NCBI GenBank assembly: GCA_019285715.1
Contig: CP079108.1
Location: forward strand, 3,487,001-3,551,000
Source of the DNA: Sphingosinicellaceae bacterium
Lineage (GTDB): Bacteria > Pseudomonadota > Alphaproteobacteria > Sphingomonadales > Sphingomonadaceae
Direction: 5' to 3'
DNA: 64,000 nucleotides
Shown here: positions 28,092 through 37,492 of the stretch, in pieces
Position numbering within the stretch: the stretch's first letter is position 1
Layout: every line of letters begins with the position of its first letter
Made by a program: the position numbers and the translations under genes
The notes under the pieces: model-generated
Databases searched by the model: none
Seen by the model: the letters and a program-made list of their open reading frames with translations, nothing else
Told to the model about the DNA's origin: nothing

Positions 28092-28853
28092 GTGCTCGCC
28101 ACCCGCATCATCCCCTGCCTCGACGTCGCCGGCGGGCGCGTCGTCAAGGGCGTCAACTTCGTCGCGCTGACCGACGCCGGCGACCCGGTCGAGGTCGCCC
28201 GCGCCTATGACGCCGCCAACGCCGACGAGCTGATCTTCCTCGACATCACCGCCAGCCACGAGAACCGCGACACCATCCTCGACGTCGTGCGCCGCACCGC
28301 GGACGTGTGCTTCATGCCGCTGACCGTCGGGGGCGGGGTGCGCTCGGTCGCCGATGCGCGGGCGTTGCTGCTGGCCGGCGCCGACAAGGTCGCGGTGAAC
28401 TCCGCCGCTGTCGCCGACCCCGCACTGATCGATGCACTCGCCAAGCAGTTCGGCGAGCAGTGCGTCGTCGTCGCCGTCGACGCGAAGCTGGTCGAGCCCG
28501 GACGCTGGGAGATCTTCACCCACGGCGGCCGGCGCGCCACCGGGATCGACGCGCTCGCCTACGCCGTCGAAGCGGCCGAGCGCGGCGCGGGCGAAATCCT
28601 GCTGACCAGCATGGACCGCGACGGCACGCGGTCGGGCTACGACCTCGCACTGACCCGCGCCGTCGCTGACGCCGTGCCGGTCCCGGTGATCGCCAGCGGC
28701 GGTGTCGGCACGCTCGAGCATCTGGTGGAGGGCGTGCTGCAGGGCCATGCGTCGGCCGTGCTAGCAGCCTCGATCTTCCACTTCGGCGACGCCAGCATTG
28801 CCGACGCCCGCTCGACAATGGCGGCGGCGGGCATCAGGGTGCGGTCGTTATGA
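28092..28853 (+). CDS. hisF: HisF, IGP synthase cyclase subunit
   Basis: This 253-residue cyclase converts PRFAR plus HisH-supplied ammonia to IGP and AICAR. Its GTG start directly follows the hisA TAG. Catalytic aspartates are in [16 protein letters not shown] (Asp about 11) and [15 protein letters not shown] (about 130). Phosphate sites include VGGGVRS and [12 protein letters not shown]. The pairing with HisH in one operon, with hisA between, is normal for the group. Confidence 0.97.
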   Translation: MLATRIIPCLDVAGGRVVKGVNFVALTDAGDPVEVARAYDAANADELIFLDITASHENRDTILDVVRRTADVCFMPLTVGGGVRSVADARALLLAGADKVAVNSAAVADPALIDALAKQFGEQCVVVAVDAKLVEPGRWEIFTHGGRRATGIDALAYAVEAAERGAGEILLTSMDRDGTRSGYDLALTRAVADAVPVPVIASGGVGTLEHLVEGVLQGHASAVLAASIFHFGDASIADARSTMAAAGIRVRSL

Positions 28854-29179
28854 GCTGGACCCCGACCGACACCTTCGATCGCCTGCACGCATCCGTGGTC
28901 GAGCGTCGCACCGGCGATCCGGAGACCAGCTATGTCGCGAAACTGACCGCCAAGGGTCGCGCCAAGATCGCGCAGAAGCTCGGCGAGGAGGCAGTCGAGA
29001 CGGTGATCGCCGCGATGCAGGACGACCGCGCCGCGCTCACGTCCGAGGCGGCGGACTTGATGTTTCACCTGAGCGTGCTGCTGGCCGATGCAGGGCTCAG
29101 CTTCGACGACGTCCGCGCCGAACTCGTGGCCCGGGAGGGTGTCTCGGGGCTGATCGAGAAAGCATCGCGAAAGGACTGA
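28850..29179 (+). CDS. hisE: HisE, phosphoribosyl-ATP pyrophosphatase
   Basis: This 109-residue all-helical MazG-like enzyme removes pyrophosphate from PR-ATP, the second step of histidine synthesis. The metal-binding motif is visible in [19 protein letters not shown] (ExxE) and [17 protein letters not shown] (ExxD). It is a stand-alone HisE without HisI, as usual in alphaproteobacteria. It overlaps hisF by ATGA. Confidence 0.95.
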   Translation: MSWTPTDTFDRLHASVVERRTGDPETSYVAKLTAKGRAKIAQKLGEEAVETVIAAMQDDRAALTSEAADLMFHLSVLLADAGLSFDDVRAELVAREGVSGLIEKASRKD

Positions 29180-29181
29180 CC

Positions 29182-29559
29182 ATGCCCGTCCCCGCCGTCG
29201 GCCCCTACGACGACCAGAACATCTTCGCGAAAATCCTGCGTGGCGAAATCCCGTGTCGGAAAGTGTTCGAGGATGATTTCGCCCTCGCCTTCCACGACAT
29301 CGCCCCGCAAGCGCCGGTCCACGTCCTCGTCATCCCGAAGGGGCCACACGTGTCGTGGGCGGATTTCTCGGCCAAGGCGCCGGACGCCGAGATCGTCGGC
29401 TTCGTGCGCGCAGTGGGCCAGGTAGCGCGCGATTTGGGACTCGAGGAGCCGGGCTACCGGCTGCTCGCCAACGCCGGGGTGCATGGTCATCAGGAAGTGC
29501 CCCACCTGCACGTCCACGTCTTCGGCGGACGGCAGATGGGGCTGATGCTGCCGAAGTAA
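29182..29559 (+). CDS. hinT: HIT-family hydrolase (HinT-like)
   Basis: This 125-residue histidine-triad protein starts just after hisE. The C-terminal HIT motif is HLHVHVFGG (HxHxHxx pattern); the N-terminal part NIFAKILRGEIPCRKVFED is typical of HinT. Members hydrolyse AMP-lysine or other nucleoside phosphoramidates. It commonly ends the his operon in sphingomonads, with no known role in histidine synthesis. Confidence 0.93.
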   Translation: MPVPAVGPYDDQNIFAKILRGEIPCRKVFEDDFALAFHDIAPQAPVHVLVIPKGPHVSWADFSAKAPDAEIVGFVRAVGQVARDLGLEEPGYRLLANAGVHGHQEVPHLHVHVFGGRQMGLMLPK

Positions 29560-29610
29560 CGGCGGGCGACGCCGCTTGTCCGGCAGGTCGTTCGCTTACT
29601 CGGCCCAACC

Positions 29611-30420
29611 TTACTCCGCGGCGCGCTTCTCGCTGTTCGGCTGCGCCATGTCGCGGTGCATCTTGGCCAGCGCCGGGTCGGGCAGGATGTTGGTCATCAG
29701 CGCCTGGAACTTGTTCTTCAAGCCCGCGACGACGTGGTCGTCGTTGGCCATCAGCGCCTCGTAGCCGACCTTGGCGACATCCTCGGCGCTCATCTTCTCC
29801 GACTGGCCGACCTTGGTGTCGTCCATCTCGGCGCGGTGGAAGAACTCGGTCTCGGTGGCGCCCGGCATCAGCACGGTGACGACGACGTCCTGCTCCTTCA
29901 GCTCCTCGCGGATCGCCTCGCCCCAGCTGTCGAGGAAGGCCTTGGTGCCGTTGTAGACCGACTGGAAGCTGCCCGGCATCAGGCCGGCGATCGAACCGGT
30001 GATCAGGATGCGGCCCGAACGCCGCGCGGCCATCGCCTTGGCGACGTGCTTGACGATATGGACCTGGCTGGCGACGTTGAGCTGGATCATCTCGAGCTCG
30101 GTATCGAGGTCGGTCTCGGTGAACCGGCCGCCGAGGCCGACGCCGGCGTTGGCGCACAGCACGTCGATGTCGCGGCCGAGGCCCTGCACCGTCTCGAGGA
30201 CCTTGTGGATGCCGTCGCGCTGGCGAAGGTCGGCTGTCACCGCAGTGACGGCACCGCCGTTGGCCTGGAGCGACTGCGCGGCGGTCTCGAGGCCGGCGGC
30301 ATCCTCGGAGTTGATGACGATGTCGTAGCCGTTCTGCGCGAACTGCCGCGCGAGTTCGAGACCGATGCCCGACGAGGCACCGGTGATCAGGGCGAGGGGA
30401 CGCGAGGACTGGGGATTCAT
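29611..30420 (-). CDS. Short-chain dehydrogenase/reductase
   Basis: This is a 269-residue classical SDR. The cofactor loop is LITGASSGIGLELARQFA, with NAG in VLCANAGVGLGG. The catalytic Ser is in ILITGSIAGLMP and the YxxxK in VYNGTKAFLDSW. AGGAG precedes the ATG at 30420; sequence further upstream is not protein-like. Residues after the second strand (NSEDAAG) do not clearly show NADPH preference. The substrate is unknown. It is convergent with the his operon and divergent from the OsmC gene. Confidence 0.9.
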   Translation of the reverse strand: MNPQSSRPLALITGASSGIGLELARQFAQNGYDIVINSEDAAGLETAAQSLQANGGAVTAVTADLRQRDGIHKVLETVQGLGRDIDVLCANAGVGLGGRFTETDLDTELEMIQLNVASQVHIVKHVAKAMAARRSGRILITGSIAGLMPGSFQSVYNGTKAFLDSWGEAIREELKEQDVVVTVLMPGATETEFFHRAEMDDTKVGQSEKMSAEDVAKVGYEALMANDDHVVAGLKNKFQALMTNILPDPALAKMHRDMAQPNSEKRAAE

Positions 30421-30626
30421 GGGGTTAGCTCCTGGGCTTGAAGGATGTCCTCGAACCGCGCGACCCGCCGACGTGTTCCGCAAAGAGGGTGGTTGTTTCG
30501 TGGTTGCGGCGATTGACCGCCGTTGCCGGGCCGTGAAGCGCCGCGGGCGACGGTGTCGACGGGGCTGCAATTCAGGCTGTAACACCTACCTCGCAGGGTG
30601 AGCGTCCACGACAACGGAGAACGAGC

Positions 30627-31055
30627 ATGAAGATCGATCGCAAGGGTTCGGCGGAGTGGAGCGGCGGCCTGAAGGACGGGCGCGGCTCGATCACGACCGC
30701 CAGCGGCGCGCTCAGTGCCTACCCCTACGGCTTCGCCAGCCGCTTCGAGGGCGTCGCCGGGTCCAACCCCGAGGAATTGATCGCCGCCGCCCACGCCGCC
30801 TGCTTCACCATGGCGATGTCGCTGGCGCTCGGTGATGCCGGGTTCAAGGCCGACAAGATGGACACCAGCGCCAAGGTGACGCTCGAGCAGGTCGACGGCG
30901 GCTTCGCGATCACGGCGTCCGCACTGACGCTGACCGCGACCATTCCCGGCATCGACCAGGCGACGTTCGACGCGGTTGCGGCCGGGGCCAAGGCGAATTG
31001 CCCGGTCAGCAAGCTGCTCAAAGCGGAGATCACCTTGGACGCCAAGCTGGTTTGA
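30627..31055 (+). CDS. OsmC-family peroxiredoxin
   Basis: This 142-residue protein reduces organic hydroperoxides through a pair of cysteines. One lies in AAHAACFTMAMSLAL and the other near the C-terminus in AKANCPVSKLL, the expected OsmC/Ohr positions. The N-terminus RKGSAEWSGGLKDGRGSIT is typical of OsmC rather than Ohr. It stands alone between an SDR and a repeat. Confidence 0.92.
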   Translation: MKIDRKGSAEWSGGLKDGRGSITTASGALSAYPYGFASRFEGVAGSNPEELIAAAHAACFTMAMSLALGDAGFKADKMDTSAKVTLEQVDGGFAITASALTLTATIPGIDQATFDAVAAGAKANCPVSKLLKAEITLDAKLV

Positions 31056-31081
31056 GGCACGCCGCCCGCCACTTGCTTCTT

Positions 31082-31209
31082 GTCATTCCGGCGAACGCCG
31101 GAACCCAGTTGCCCCTCAGCGCTCCGCGTTGTGAGCTTGTGGTGCAGCTGGGTCCCGGCGTTCGCCGGGATGACAACTGAGCCGGAATGACAGCTGAGCC
31201 GGAATGACA
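31082..31209. repeat. Dispersed palindromic repeat, family A, with 17-bp tandem at one edge
   Basis: It opens with GTCATTCCGGCGAACGCCGG, as does the copy at 25258, and closes with CCCGGCGTTCGCCGGGATGA. After the right arm, a 17-base unit (CTGAGCCGGAATGACA with one leading base) is repeated twice, at 31176-31192 and 31193-31209, differing only in that first base. Confidence 0.8.
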
Positions 31210-31290
31210 ATGTGGAGGGCACGATCCGCCAACTCCCGCAGGTGACGGCGGCCCGTTGACGCACTAGTCTGCTCCCCTTGCGCCACGACG

Positions 31291-31315
31291 GATAGGTCAG
31301 TATATCTGACCTATC
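31291..31315. promoter_or_regulatory. Perfect 10-bp inverted repeat upstream of ior gene (candidate operator)
   Basis: Arms GATAGGTCAG and CTGACCTATC flank a 5-base centre TATAT, ending 18 bases before the ATG of the indolepyruvate oxidoreductase gene. The length and spacing fit a dimeric repressor or Lrp/MarR-type site, or a 5' mRNA stem-loop. The binding protein is unknown. Confidence 0.65.
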
Positions 31316-31333
31316 TCTTGGGGAGTGTCCTGA

Positions 31334-34300
31334 ATGGTTGCCGGCCTGCCGCCTGTCTCGCTCGACGACAAGTACCGCTTCACCGAGGGGCGCGTCTTTA
31401 TGTCGGGCGTCCAGGCGCTGGTCCGCCTGCCGCTGGTCCAGCGCGCCCGCGACCGCGCGGCGGGGCTCAACACCGGTGGCTTCATCTCCGGCTACCGCGG
31501 CTCCCCGCTCGGCAACTACGACCAGGAGCTGTGGCGCACCAAGAAGCTGCTCGCGGCTGAGAACATCATCTTCCAGCCCGGCGTCAACGAGGAGCTCGGC
31601 GCCACCGCGGTCTGGGGCTCCCAGCATGTCGGCATGCACAAGGGCGCGACCGTCGATGGCGTGTTCGGCATCTGGTACGGCAAGGGCCCCGGCCTCGACC
31701 GTGCCATGGACGTGCTCAAGCACGCCAATGCGGCGGGCACCTCGCCCCACGGCGGAGTGCTGGCGATCGTCGGCGACGACCACGGCGCCAAGTCCTCCAC
31801 CCTGCCCCACCAGTCCGACCATAATTTCCAGGCGGCGTTCGTGCCGTTCCTCGCCCCCGCCAGCGTCCACGAGTTCGTCGAATACGGCCTGCTCGGCTTC
31901 GCGATGAGCCGCTTCGCCGGGACCTGGGTCGGCTTCAAGGCGACCGCCGACACCGTCGAGACCTCGGCCACCATCGACCTCGCGAACGAGTGGAAGCCCA
32001 TCGTGCTGCCGCCCTTCGACTTTCCCGAAGGCGGCATCTCGATTCGCGGCGGCGACATCTGGCGCGAGGAGGACACTCGCCTCCAGCGCTACAAGGGCTT
32101 CGCCGCCCTCGCCTTCGCCAAGGCCAACCGCATCGACCGGATCGTCTGGGACACGCCCAAGCCCCGCTTCGGCATCATCACCACCGGCAAGGCCCATGCC
32201 GACACCATGGAAGCCCTCGAGGAACTCGGCATCGATGCCAAGGTCGCCGCCGAGATCGGCCTCCGGGTCTACAAGGTCGGCATGCCCTGGCCGCTCGAAC
32301 CCGACGGCATCCGCGCCTTTGCCGAAGGGTTGGAGGAAGTCCTCGTCATCGAGGAAAAGCGCGAGTTCATCGAGCACCAGCTACGCTGGCAGCTGTACAA
32401 CTGGCGCGAGGCCGTGCGGCCCCGGGTGGTCGGCAAGCACGACGAGAACGGCGAGTGGCTGCTGTCCCCCGACAACGAGCTGACGCCGGGCGTCATCGCC
32501 AACGTCGTCGCCGGCCGCATCCAGAAATACTACGACACCGACGATATCCGCGGCCGCCTGGCGTTCTTCGCCGAGCAGGCCGACAAGGCCGCCGCCTACG
32601 AGACGCCGATCAAGCGCACGCCCTACTTCTGCTCGGGCTGCCCGCACAACACCTCGACCAAGCCCCCCGAGGGATCGCGCGCGCTGGCGGGCATCGGCTG
32701 CCACATCATGGCGCTGTGGATGGACCGTGCCGAGACCTTCACCCAGATGGGCGGCGAGGGCGTGACCTGGGTCGGCGAGGCGCCGTTCACCACCGAGAAG
32801 CACGTCTTCGCCAACTTGGGCGACGGCACGTATTTCCACTCGGGCATCCTCGCAGTGCGCCAGTCGATCGCCGCCAAGGTCAACATCACCTACAAGATCC
32901 TGTACAACGACGCGGTCGCGATGACCGGCGGCCAGAAGCATGACGGCGAGCTGTCGGTCGACCAGATCGCCGCGCAGATGGTCGCCGAGCACGCGAGGAA
33001 GGTCGTCGTGCTGACCGAGGACCTGTCGCGCTACAAGGGTGTCGTGCTGCCGACGTCGGTGCGCCTGCTCGACCGCGCACACCTGCCCGAGATCTCGGCC
33101 GAGTTCGCCGAGACCGAAGGCACCACGGTCATCATCTTCGACCAGACCTGCGCCGCCGAGAAGCGCCGTCGCCGCAAGCGCAAGACGATGGACGATCCGG
33201 CCCGCCGCGTGTTCATCAACGCCGCGGTCTGCGAGGGCTGCGGCGACTGCTCGGTCCAGTCGAACTGTGTCTCGATCGAGCCACTGGAAACCGAGTTCGG
33301 CCGCAAGCGCCGCATCAACCAGTCGAGCTGCAACAAGGACTATAGCTGCCTCAAGGGCTTTTGCCCCAGCTTCGTCACCGTCGACGACGCCCAGATCCGC
33401 AAGGCCGAGCAGAAGAACCTTGCCGCGGCGATCGACCTGTCGGGCGTCGCCGACCCGGTGATCCCCGCGCCCGGCCACGGCTACAACATCATGGTCACCG
33501 GCATTGGCGGCACGGGCGTCCTGACCGTGTCGGCGCTGCTCGGTACCGCCGGTCACGTCGAGGGCATCAGCGCGACCACCGCCGACATGGCCGGTCTCGC
33601 GCAGAAGGGTGGCGCGGTCTACTCGCACGTCCGCCTCGCCGCCACCGACGACGCCCTGCTCAGCCCGCGCATCATCGCCGGCGGTGCCGACCTCGTGCTG
33701 GCGTGCGATGCCGTCGTCGCGGCCGACAAAGCGACCCAGACGCTGATGATCCCGAGCCGGACCGCGGTCGTCGCCAACGCCGACATCGCGCCGACGTCGG
33801 ACTTCGTCCGCAACCGCGACCTCGACTTCCAGAGCGCGCGAGTCGAGCGCAGCATCCGCAAGGCCGCCAACCCCAACGCCACCAGCTTCGTCGCCGCCGA
33901 TACCATCGCGGTCGCCCTGCTCGGCGATGCGATCGGCGCGAACATCCTGATGATGGGCTATGCGTGGCAGTCGGGCCTGATCCCGCTCAAGCTGTCGAGC
34001 CTCGAAGGCGCGATCGAGTTGAACGGTGTCGCCATCGACTTCAACAAGCGCGCGTTCGCGCTCGGTCGCCTGCTCGCAGCGCGCCCCGACAAGGTCGTCG
34101 CCATGGTCGAGGCCGCGCGTGGCCCGGCTCCCGAGCCGCTGTCGACGACCCTCGACGGGCTGCTCGACAAGCGCGTCGCCGACCTCACTGCCTATCAGGA
34201 CACCGCCTATGCCGAGCGCTACCGCAGCCTCGTCGAGCGCGTCCGCGCCGCCGGCCACGAGCCGCTGACCGAGGCGGTCGCCAAGTCCTATTACAAACTC

Positions 34301-34780
34301 CTCGCCTACAAGGACGAGTACGAGGTCGGGCGGCTGTATTCGGATGGCCGCTTCCGCGCCGCGTTCGATGCGCAGTTCGCGGGCGGCAAGCCCCGAGTCC
34401 AGCTCAGCCCGCCGATCTTCGCACGCATGGACCCGGCCACAGGTCGGCCGAAGAAGTACAGCTTCGGGCCGTGGGTGTTCTCGGTGTTCGGCATGCTGGC
34501 GAAGCTCAAGGGGCTACGTGGTACCGCGTTCGACGTCTTCGGCTACAGCCACGAGCGCCGCTCTGAACGCGCCGCGATCGTCGACTACGAGGCCGAGGTC
34601 GACCGGCTGCTGGCGGGCCTGACGGTCGACAACGTGGCCCTCGCCACGGAGATCGCCGCGTTGCCGCTTGCGGTCCGTGGCTTCGGTCCGGTCAAGGACG
34701 CGGCGGCGGTCAAGGTCGCCGGCGAGCGTACCGCCTTGTGGTCGCGCTGGCCCGGCGAGGCGACCCGCGCCGCGGCTTGA
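31334..34780 (+). CDS. Indolepyruvate:ferredoxin oxidoreductase, fused form
   Basis: This 1148-residue cytoplasmic enzyme decarboxylates aryl- or other 2-oxo acids to acyl-CoA, reducing ferredoxin. The N-terminal part has the IorA-type region (GGFISGYRGSPLGNYDQEL) and TPP site. A central iron-sulfur domain has AVCEGCGDCSVQSNC and a later CNKDYSCLKGFCP (about residues 630-680). The C-terminal gamma (IorB-like) domain starts MVTGIGGTGVLTVSAL. This one-chain form is typical of alpha- and betaproteobacteria. A palindrome lies just upstream. The neighbours do not show which amino acid is degraded. Confidence 0.93.
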   Translation: MVAGLPPVSLDDKYRFTEGRVFMSGVQALVRLPLVQRARDRAAGLNTGGFISGYRGSPLGNYDQELWRTKKLLAAENIIFQPGVNEELGATAVWGSQHVGMHKGATVDGVFGIWYGKGPGLDRAMDVLKHANAAGTSPHGGVLAIVGDDHGAKSSTLPHQSDHNFQAAFVPFLAPASVHEFVEYGLLGFAMSRFAGTWVGFKATADTVETSATIDLANEWKPIVLPPFDFPEGGISIRGGDIWREEDTRLQRYKGFAALAFAKANRIDRIVWDTPKPRFGIITTGKAHADTMEALEELGIDAKVAAEIGLRVYKVGMPWPLEPDGIRAFAEGLEEVLVIEEKREFIEHQLRWQLYNWREAVRPRVVGKHDENGEWLLSPDNELTPGVIANVVAGRIQKYYDTDDIRGRLAFFAEQADKAAAYETPIKRTPYFCSGCPHNTSTKPPEGSRALAGIGCHIMALWMDRAETFTQMGGEGVTWVGEAPFTTEKHVFANLGDGTYFHSGILAVRQSIAAKVNITYKILYNDAVAMTGGQKHDGELSVDQIAAQMVAEHARKVVVLTEDLSRYKGVVLPTSVRLLDRAHLPEISAEFAETEGTTVIIFDQTCAAEKRRRRKRKTMDDPARRVFINAAVCEGCGDCSVQSNCVSIEPLETEFGRKRRINQSSCNKDYSCLKGFCPSFVTVDDAQIRKAEQKNLAAAIDLSGVADPVIPAPGHGYNIMVTGIGGTGVLTVSALLGTAGHVEGISATTADMAGLAQKGGAVYSHVRLAATDDALLSPRIIAGGADLVLACDAVVAADKATQTLMIPSRTAVVANADIAPTSDFVRNRDLDFQSARVERSIRKAANPNATSFVAADTIAVALLGDAIGANILMMGYAWQSGLIPLKLSSLEGAIELNGVAIDFNKRAFALGRLLAARPDKVVAMVEAARGPAPEPLSTTLDGLLDKRVADLTAYQDTAYAERYRSLVERVRAAGHEPLTEAVAKSYYKLLAYKDEYEVGRLYSDGRFRAAFDAQFAGGKPRVQLSPPIFARMDPATGRPKKYSFGPWVFSVFGMLAKLKGLRGTAFDVFGYSHERRSERAAIVDYEAEVDRLLAGLTVDNVALATEIAALPLAVRGFGPVKDAAAVKVAGERTALWSRWPGEATRAAA

Positions 34781-34819
34781 GATGCTACCCGACCAGTAAC
34801 TATACTTAACATCCTGCTT

Positions 34820-34859
34820 GCTTCTTGTTCATTCGATCCGTAACGGGTGAACAAGAAGC
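34820..34859 (+). promoter_or_regulatory. Long stem-loop in the leader of the lpoB-like operon
   Basis: Perfect 12-base arms GCTTCTTGTTCA (34820-34831) and TGAACAAGAAGC (34848-34859) enclose a 16-base loop. The second arm is followed at once by GGGGG, the likely ribosome site for the gene at 34869. It could control translation or transcription of the operon, or be an operator in DNA form. Confidence 0.65.
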
Positions 34860-34868
34860 GGGGGTTTC

Positions 34869-35498
34869 ATGAAGATTTTACACGGGCTTGCGGGCACAAT
34901 GGCGCTCGCTTTGGCCATTTCGCCAGCGACAGCGGGTAAGCGTTCGGGACACGAGGCGGTCGACCTCGACCCGTCGAGCCGCGGCGTCGTCACCGGGACC
35001 GGTCTCGAATCGCGGGACATCGTCGGCATGGCCGACCGGCTGGTGCGCGATCTGCTGCAGCGTCCCGACTTCGTGAACACCGCTAAGCCGCCGCGGATCA
35101 TCGTCGACTCCTCGCGGCTGGTGAACAAGTCGAGCCAGCGCCTCGACACCGACATGATCTCCGACCAGCTCCGCGCCCAGTTGATGCGCGCCGCCGCCGG
35201 CCGCATTCGCTTCCTCAGCCGCGAAAACCTCCAGGACGTCATGGACGAGCGCGAGCTCAAGCGCAGCGGCCAGGTCGATGTCGCCACCAAGGGCATGGCG
35301 CACGCGGTCGCCGGGTCGGACTACAAACTCACCGGCCGCATCACCTCGCTCGACAGCCGCAACAACAACACCGGCATGACCCAGCGCGCGATGCAGGTGG
35401 TGTTCGAGGTGATCGACCTCGAAACCAGCGAAAGTGTCTATATTTCAGAGCCTTACATGATCCTCAGGGCTCAGGGCGACGACGTCGTCTACCGCTAG
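34869..35498 (+). CDS. LpoB-like penicillin-binding-protein activator / envelope protein
   Basis: The 209-residue protein has a signal peptide (HGLAGTMALALAISPATA) without a lipobox Cys. The mature domain resembles LpoB: SRDIVGMADRLVRDLLQRP, SSRLVNKSSQRLDTDMI, FLSRENLQDVMDERELKRSG and DYKLTGRITSLDSRNN. LpoB in enterics is an outer-membrane lipoprotein that activates PBP1b; a non-lipidated homologue must act differently. The next genes are a TPR protein and a YcfL-like protein, a combination known beside LpoB-like genes elsewhere. Confidence 0.83.
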   Translation: MKILHGLAGTMALALAISPATAGKRSGHEAVDLDPSSRGVVTGTGLESRDIVGMADRLVRDLLQRPDFVNTAKPPRIIVDSSRLVNKSSQRLDTDMISDQLRAQLMRAAAGRIRFLSRENLQDVMDERELKRSGQVDVATKGMAHAVAGSDYKLTGRITSLDSRNNNTGMTQRAMQVVFEVIDLETSESVYISEPYMILRAQGDDVVYR

Positions 35499-35568
35499 GA
35501 CGCACCTGCCAGACGCCGAGGGGGCTCGGCGGCAGGCGCGACCGATAATCTGAATAGGGGCTACAGGC

Positions 35569-36978
35569 ATGAATATCGTACCATTTGCGCTGGTCTCTGC
35601 GACCGCGCTCGCCGTCGCTGGCGCAGCGCTCGCGCAAGATGCTCCGCCGGCCGTCGCCACCTCTGTCAGCGCTGACCCGGCAATGGACCCGGCCACCGCC
35701 AAGGCCGCGCTCAAGGCGCGTGAGCAGCAGGTCAAGGCCTGGAAGGCGCAGTACGGCGACGGCCCCTACCCCGACGAGATCGACGGCTTCACCCAGACCC
35801 GCTCCGAGGCACTGCGCCCCTACTTCAAGGCGCTCTACACCGGCGGCGAGCGCAACGCCGTGCTCAATCTGTCGCGCCTCGGCCTCGCGGCGATGGAAGT
35901 CGGCAGCTACACCGACGCCGAGCGCGCCTTCGACGCCGCCCTGCTCCGCATCGAGTCGGTCTACGCCAAGAACAAGTCCGCCGAAGCCGCCCGCTCGGTC
36001 TTCCACAAGGAGTCGAACAAGGACTGGAAGGGCGAGCCTTACGAGCGCGCCATGGCCTATTACTACCGTGGCCTGCTGTACCTGCGGAAGGGCGACTACA
36101 ACAACGCCCGCGCCTCCTTCAAGGGTGCCGAATACCAGGACACCGTCTCCGAGGACGAGGAGTTCCAGAGCGACTTCGCGCTGATGGACTACCTCATGGG
36201 CTGGGCCTCGCAGTGCGCCGGCGACAACGGCAGCGAAGCCTACGACACCGCGATCAAGGCCGAGAAGGGCCTGACCGCGCCCGGCGCCGCTGACAACGTG
36301 CTGATGATCGCCGAGCTCGGCCACGGCCCCTTGAAGGAGAAGGACGGCAAGCAGAAGGAAAAGCTCGTCTTCCGCCCCGCCGAGGGCTTCCCCGAGACCG
36401 GCGCGGTGTTCGTGCTGGCCCCGGCGACGGGCGCTTCGACACATTACGACAGCCACCTCGCGAGCAGCGTCTACTACCAGGCTACGACCCGCGGCGGCCG
36501 CGCCATGGACGGTATCCTGAACGGCAAGGCGAACTGGAAGACCGGCACCGCGACCGCGGGCAACGCGCTCCTCACCGCCGGTCTCGTGCAGGGCGGCGAT
36601 GCGGGCATGTACATGGCGCTGGCTGGGGCGCTGTTCTCGCTGGGCTCGTCGGCAATGAAGACCGACGCCGACATCCGGCAATGGGACACTCTGCCCGACG
36701 GCGTGTCGCTGTCGACGACGAAGCTGGCCGGGCCCTTCACCTCAACGATCAGCTACGTCAGCGAGAACGGCGCGCTGACCCTGCCGCCGACGCCGGTGAT
36801 GCAGGCGACGGCGGGCAAGTGCACGATCGTCTGGACGCGCTCGCGAACCGCGCTGACCGGCGGCGACACGCCCGGCGACGATGCCAAGGTGCGCGCCGCG
36901 GTCGCCAAGAAGAAGGACGTCGTCCAGAAGGACAAGCTGTTCCGGACCGGCATCGTCTCGACCTTTCTGCCCGAATGA
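35569..36978 (+). CDS. Exported TPR-like protein (COG3014-type)
   Basis: This is a 469-residue protein with a signal peptide ending in ALAQD. Two helical TPR-like repeats are visible at about residues 95-150 and 160-200 (MEVGSYTDAERAFDAALLRI; YYYRGLLYLRKGDYNNARAS). A conserved-looking C-terminal domain follows. It resembles an uncharacterised family that I recall beside LpoB- and YcfL-like genes, so it is probably a scaffold in envelope assembly or PBP regulation. It is the second gene of the operon. Confidence 0.78.
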   Translation: MNIVPFALVSATALAVAGAALAQDAPPAVATSVSADPAMDPATAKAALKAREQQVKAWKAQYGDGPYPDEIDGFTQTRSEALRPYFKALYTGGERNAVLNLSRLGLAAMEVGSYTDAERAFDAALLRIESVYAKNKSAEAARSVFHKESNKDWKGEPYERAMAYYYRGLLYLRKGDYNNARASFKGAEYQDTVSEDEEFQSDFALMDYLMGWASQCAGDNGSEAYDTAIKAEKGLTAPGAADNVLMIAELGHGPLKEKDGKQKEKLVFRPAEGFPETGAVFVLAPATGASTHYDSHLASSVYYQATTRGGRAMDGILNGKANWKTGTATAGNALLTAGLVQGGDAGMYMALAGALFSLGSSAMKTDADIRQWDTLPDGVSLSTTKLAGPFTSTISYVSENGALTLPPTPVMQATAGKCTIVWTRSRTALTGGDTPGDDAKVRAAVAKKKDVVQKDKLFRTGIVSTFLPE

Positions 36979-37001
36979 TCGCCCTTCAAGGAGCCCCGCC
37001 G

Positions 37002-37466
37002 ATGCGCATCCTGCTCGCTGCCGCCTTGCTTGTCGCAACCGCTGGCCCCGCACTGGCCACCGAGAACAAGGTCGTCAGCTGCAAGACCTATCTGGCGCGC
37101 TGGGCAGGCCATACTGGCGGTCCGGCGCTCGTCGCCAACGTGCCGTCGTCGATGACCCCGATCGACCTCAACGCGGTGCTGTTCACCGACAAGAAGCTCG
37201 ACCGGCAGGTCATCGTCGAAGGGCTGTTCGCGCAGCGCACGCCGGTCGGCGGGCTGCGGGTAATGGCGCGGCTGGTCAACTGCACCGACAAGACCCTGGT
37301 CATCCAGGCACGGTCGAACTTCATGGACGCCAACCAGCTGCCGACCGAGGCGGCGTCGGCTTGGCGGACCCTCTACCTCTCGCCCCGCGCCACCTCGGTC
37401 TACGAGGAAAACTCGGTCGGCCCGCAGGTCGGGGCCTATCTGATCGAAGTGCGGCCCGACCTGTGA
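37002..37466 (+). CDS. YcfL-like exported protein
   Basis: This 154-residue protein has a signal peptide (ILLAAALLVATAGPALA) and an Ig-like beta domain containing GLRVMARLVNCTDKTLVIQA and a late YLIEVRP strand. YcfL is encoded next to lpoB in E. coli, and the same neighbour here supports the assignment. AAGGAG lies upstream of the ATG at 37002. The function is unknown; a role with the LpoB-like protein is inferred from context. Confidence 0.72.
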   Translation: MRILLAAALLVATAGPALATENKVVSCKTYLARWAGHTGGPALVANVPSSMTPIDLNAVLFTDKKLDRQVIVEGLFAQRTPVGGLRVMARLVNCTDKTLVIQARSNFMDANQLPTEAASAWRTLYLSPRATSVYEENSVGPQVGAYLIEVRPDL

Positions 37467-37492
37467 CGAACCTCATCCCCGGAGCTGGCCAA

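Noticed and set aside
25258-31209. Repeats as a CRISPR array
   Set aside because: Copies are palindromic, kilobases apart and lack regular spacers; no cas genes are present.
32381-34258. 625-codon open frame on the - strand
   Set aside because: It is antisense to the indolepyruvate oxidoreductase gene and has no domain features.
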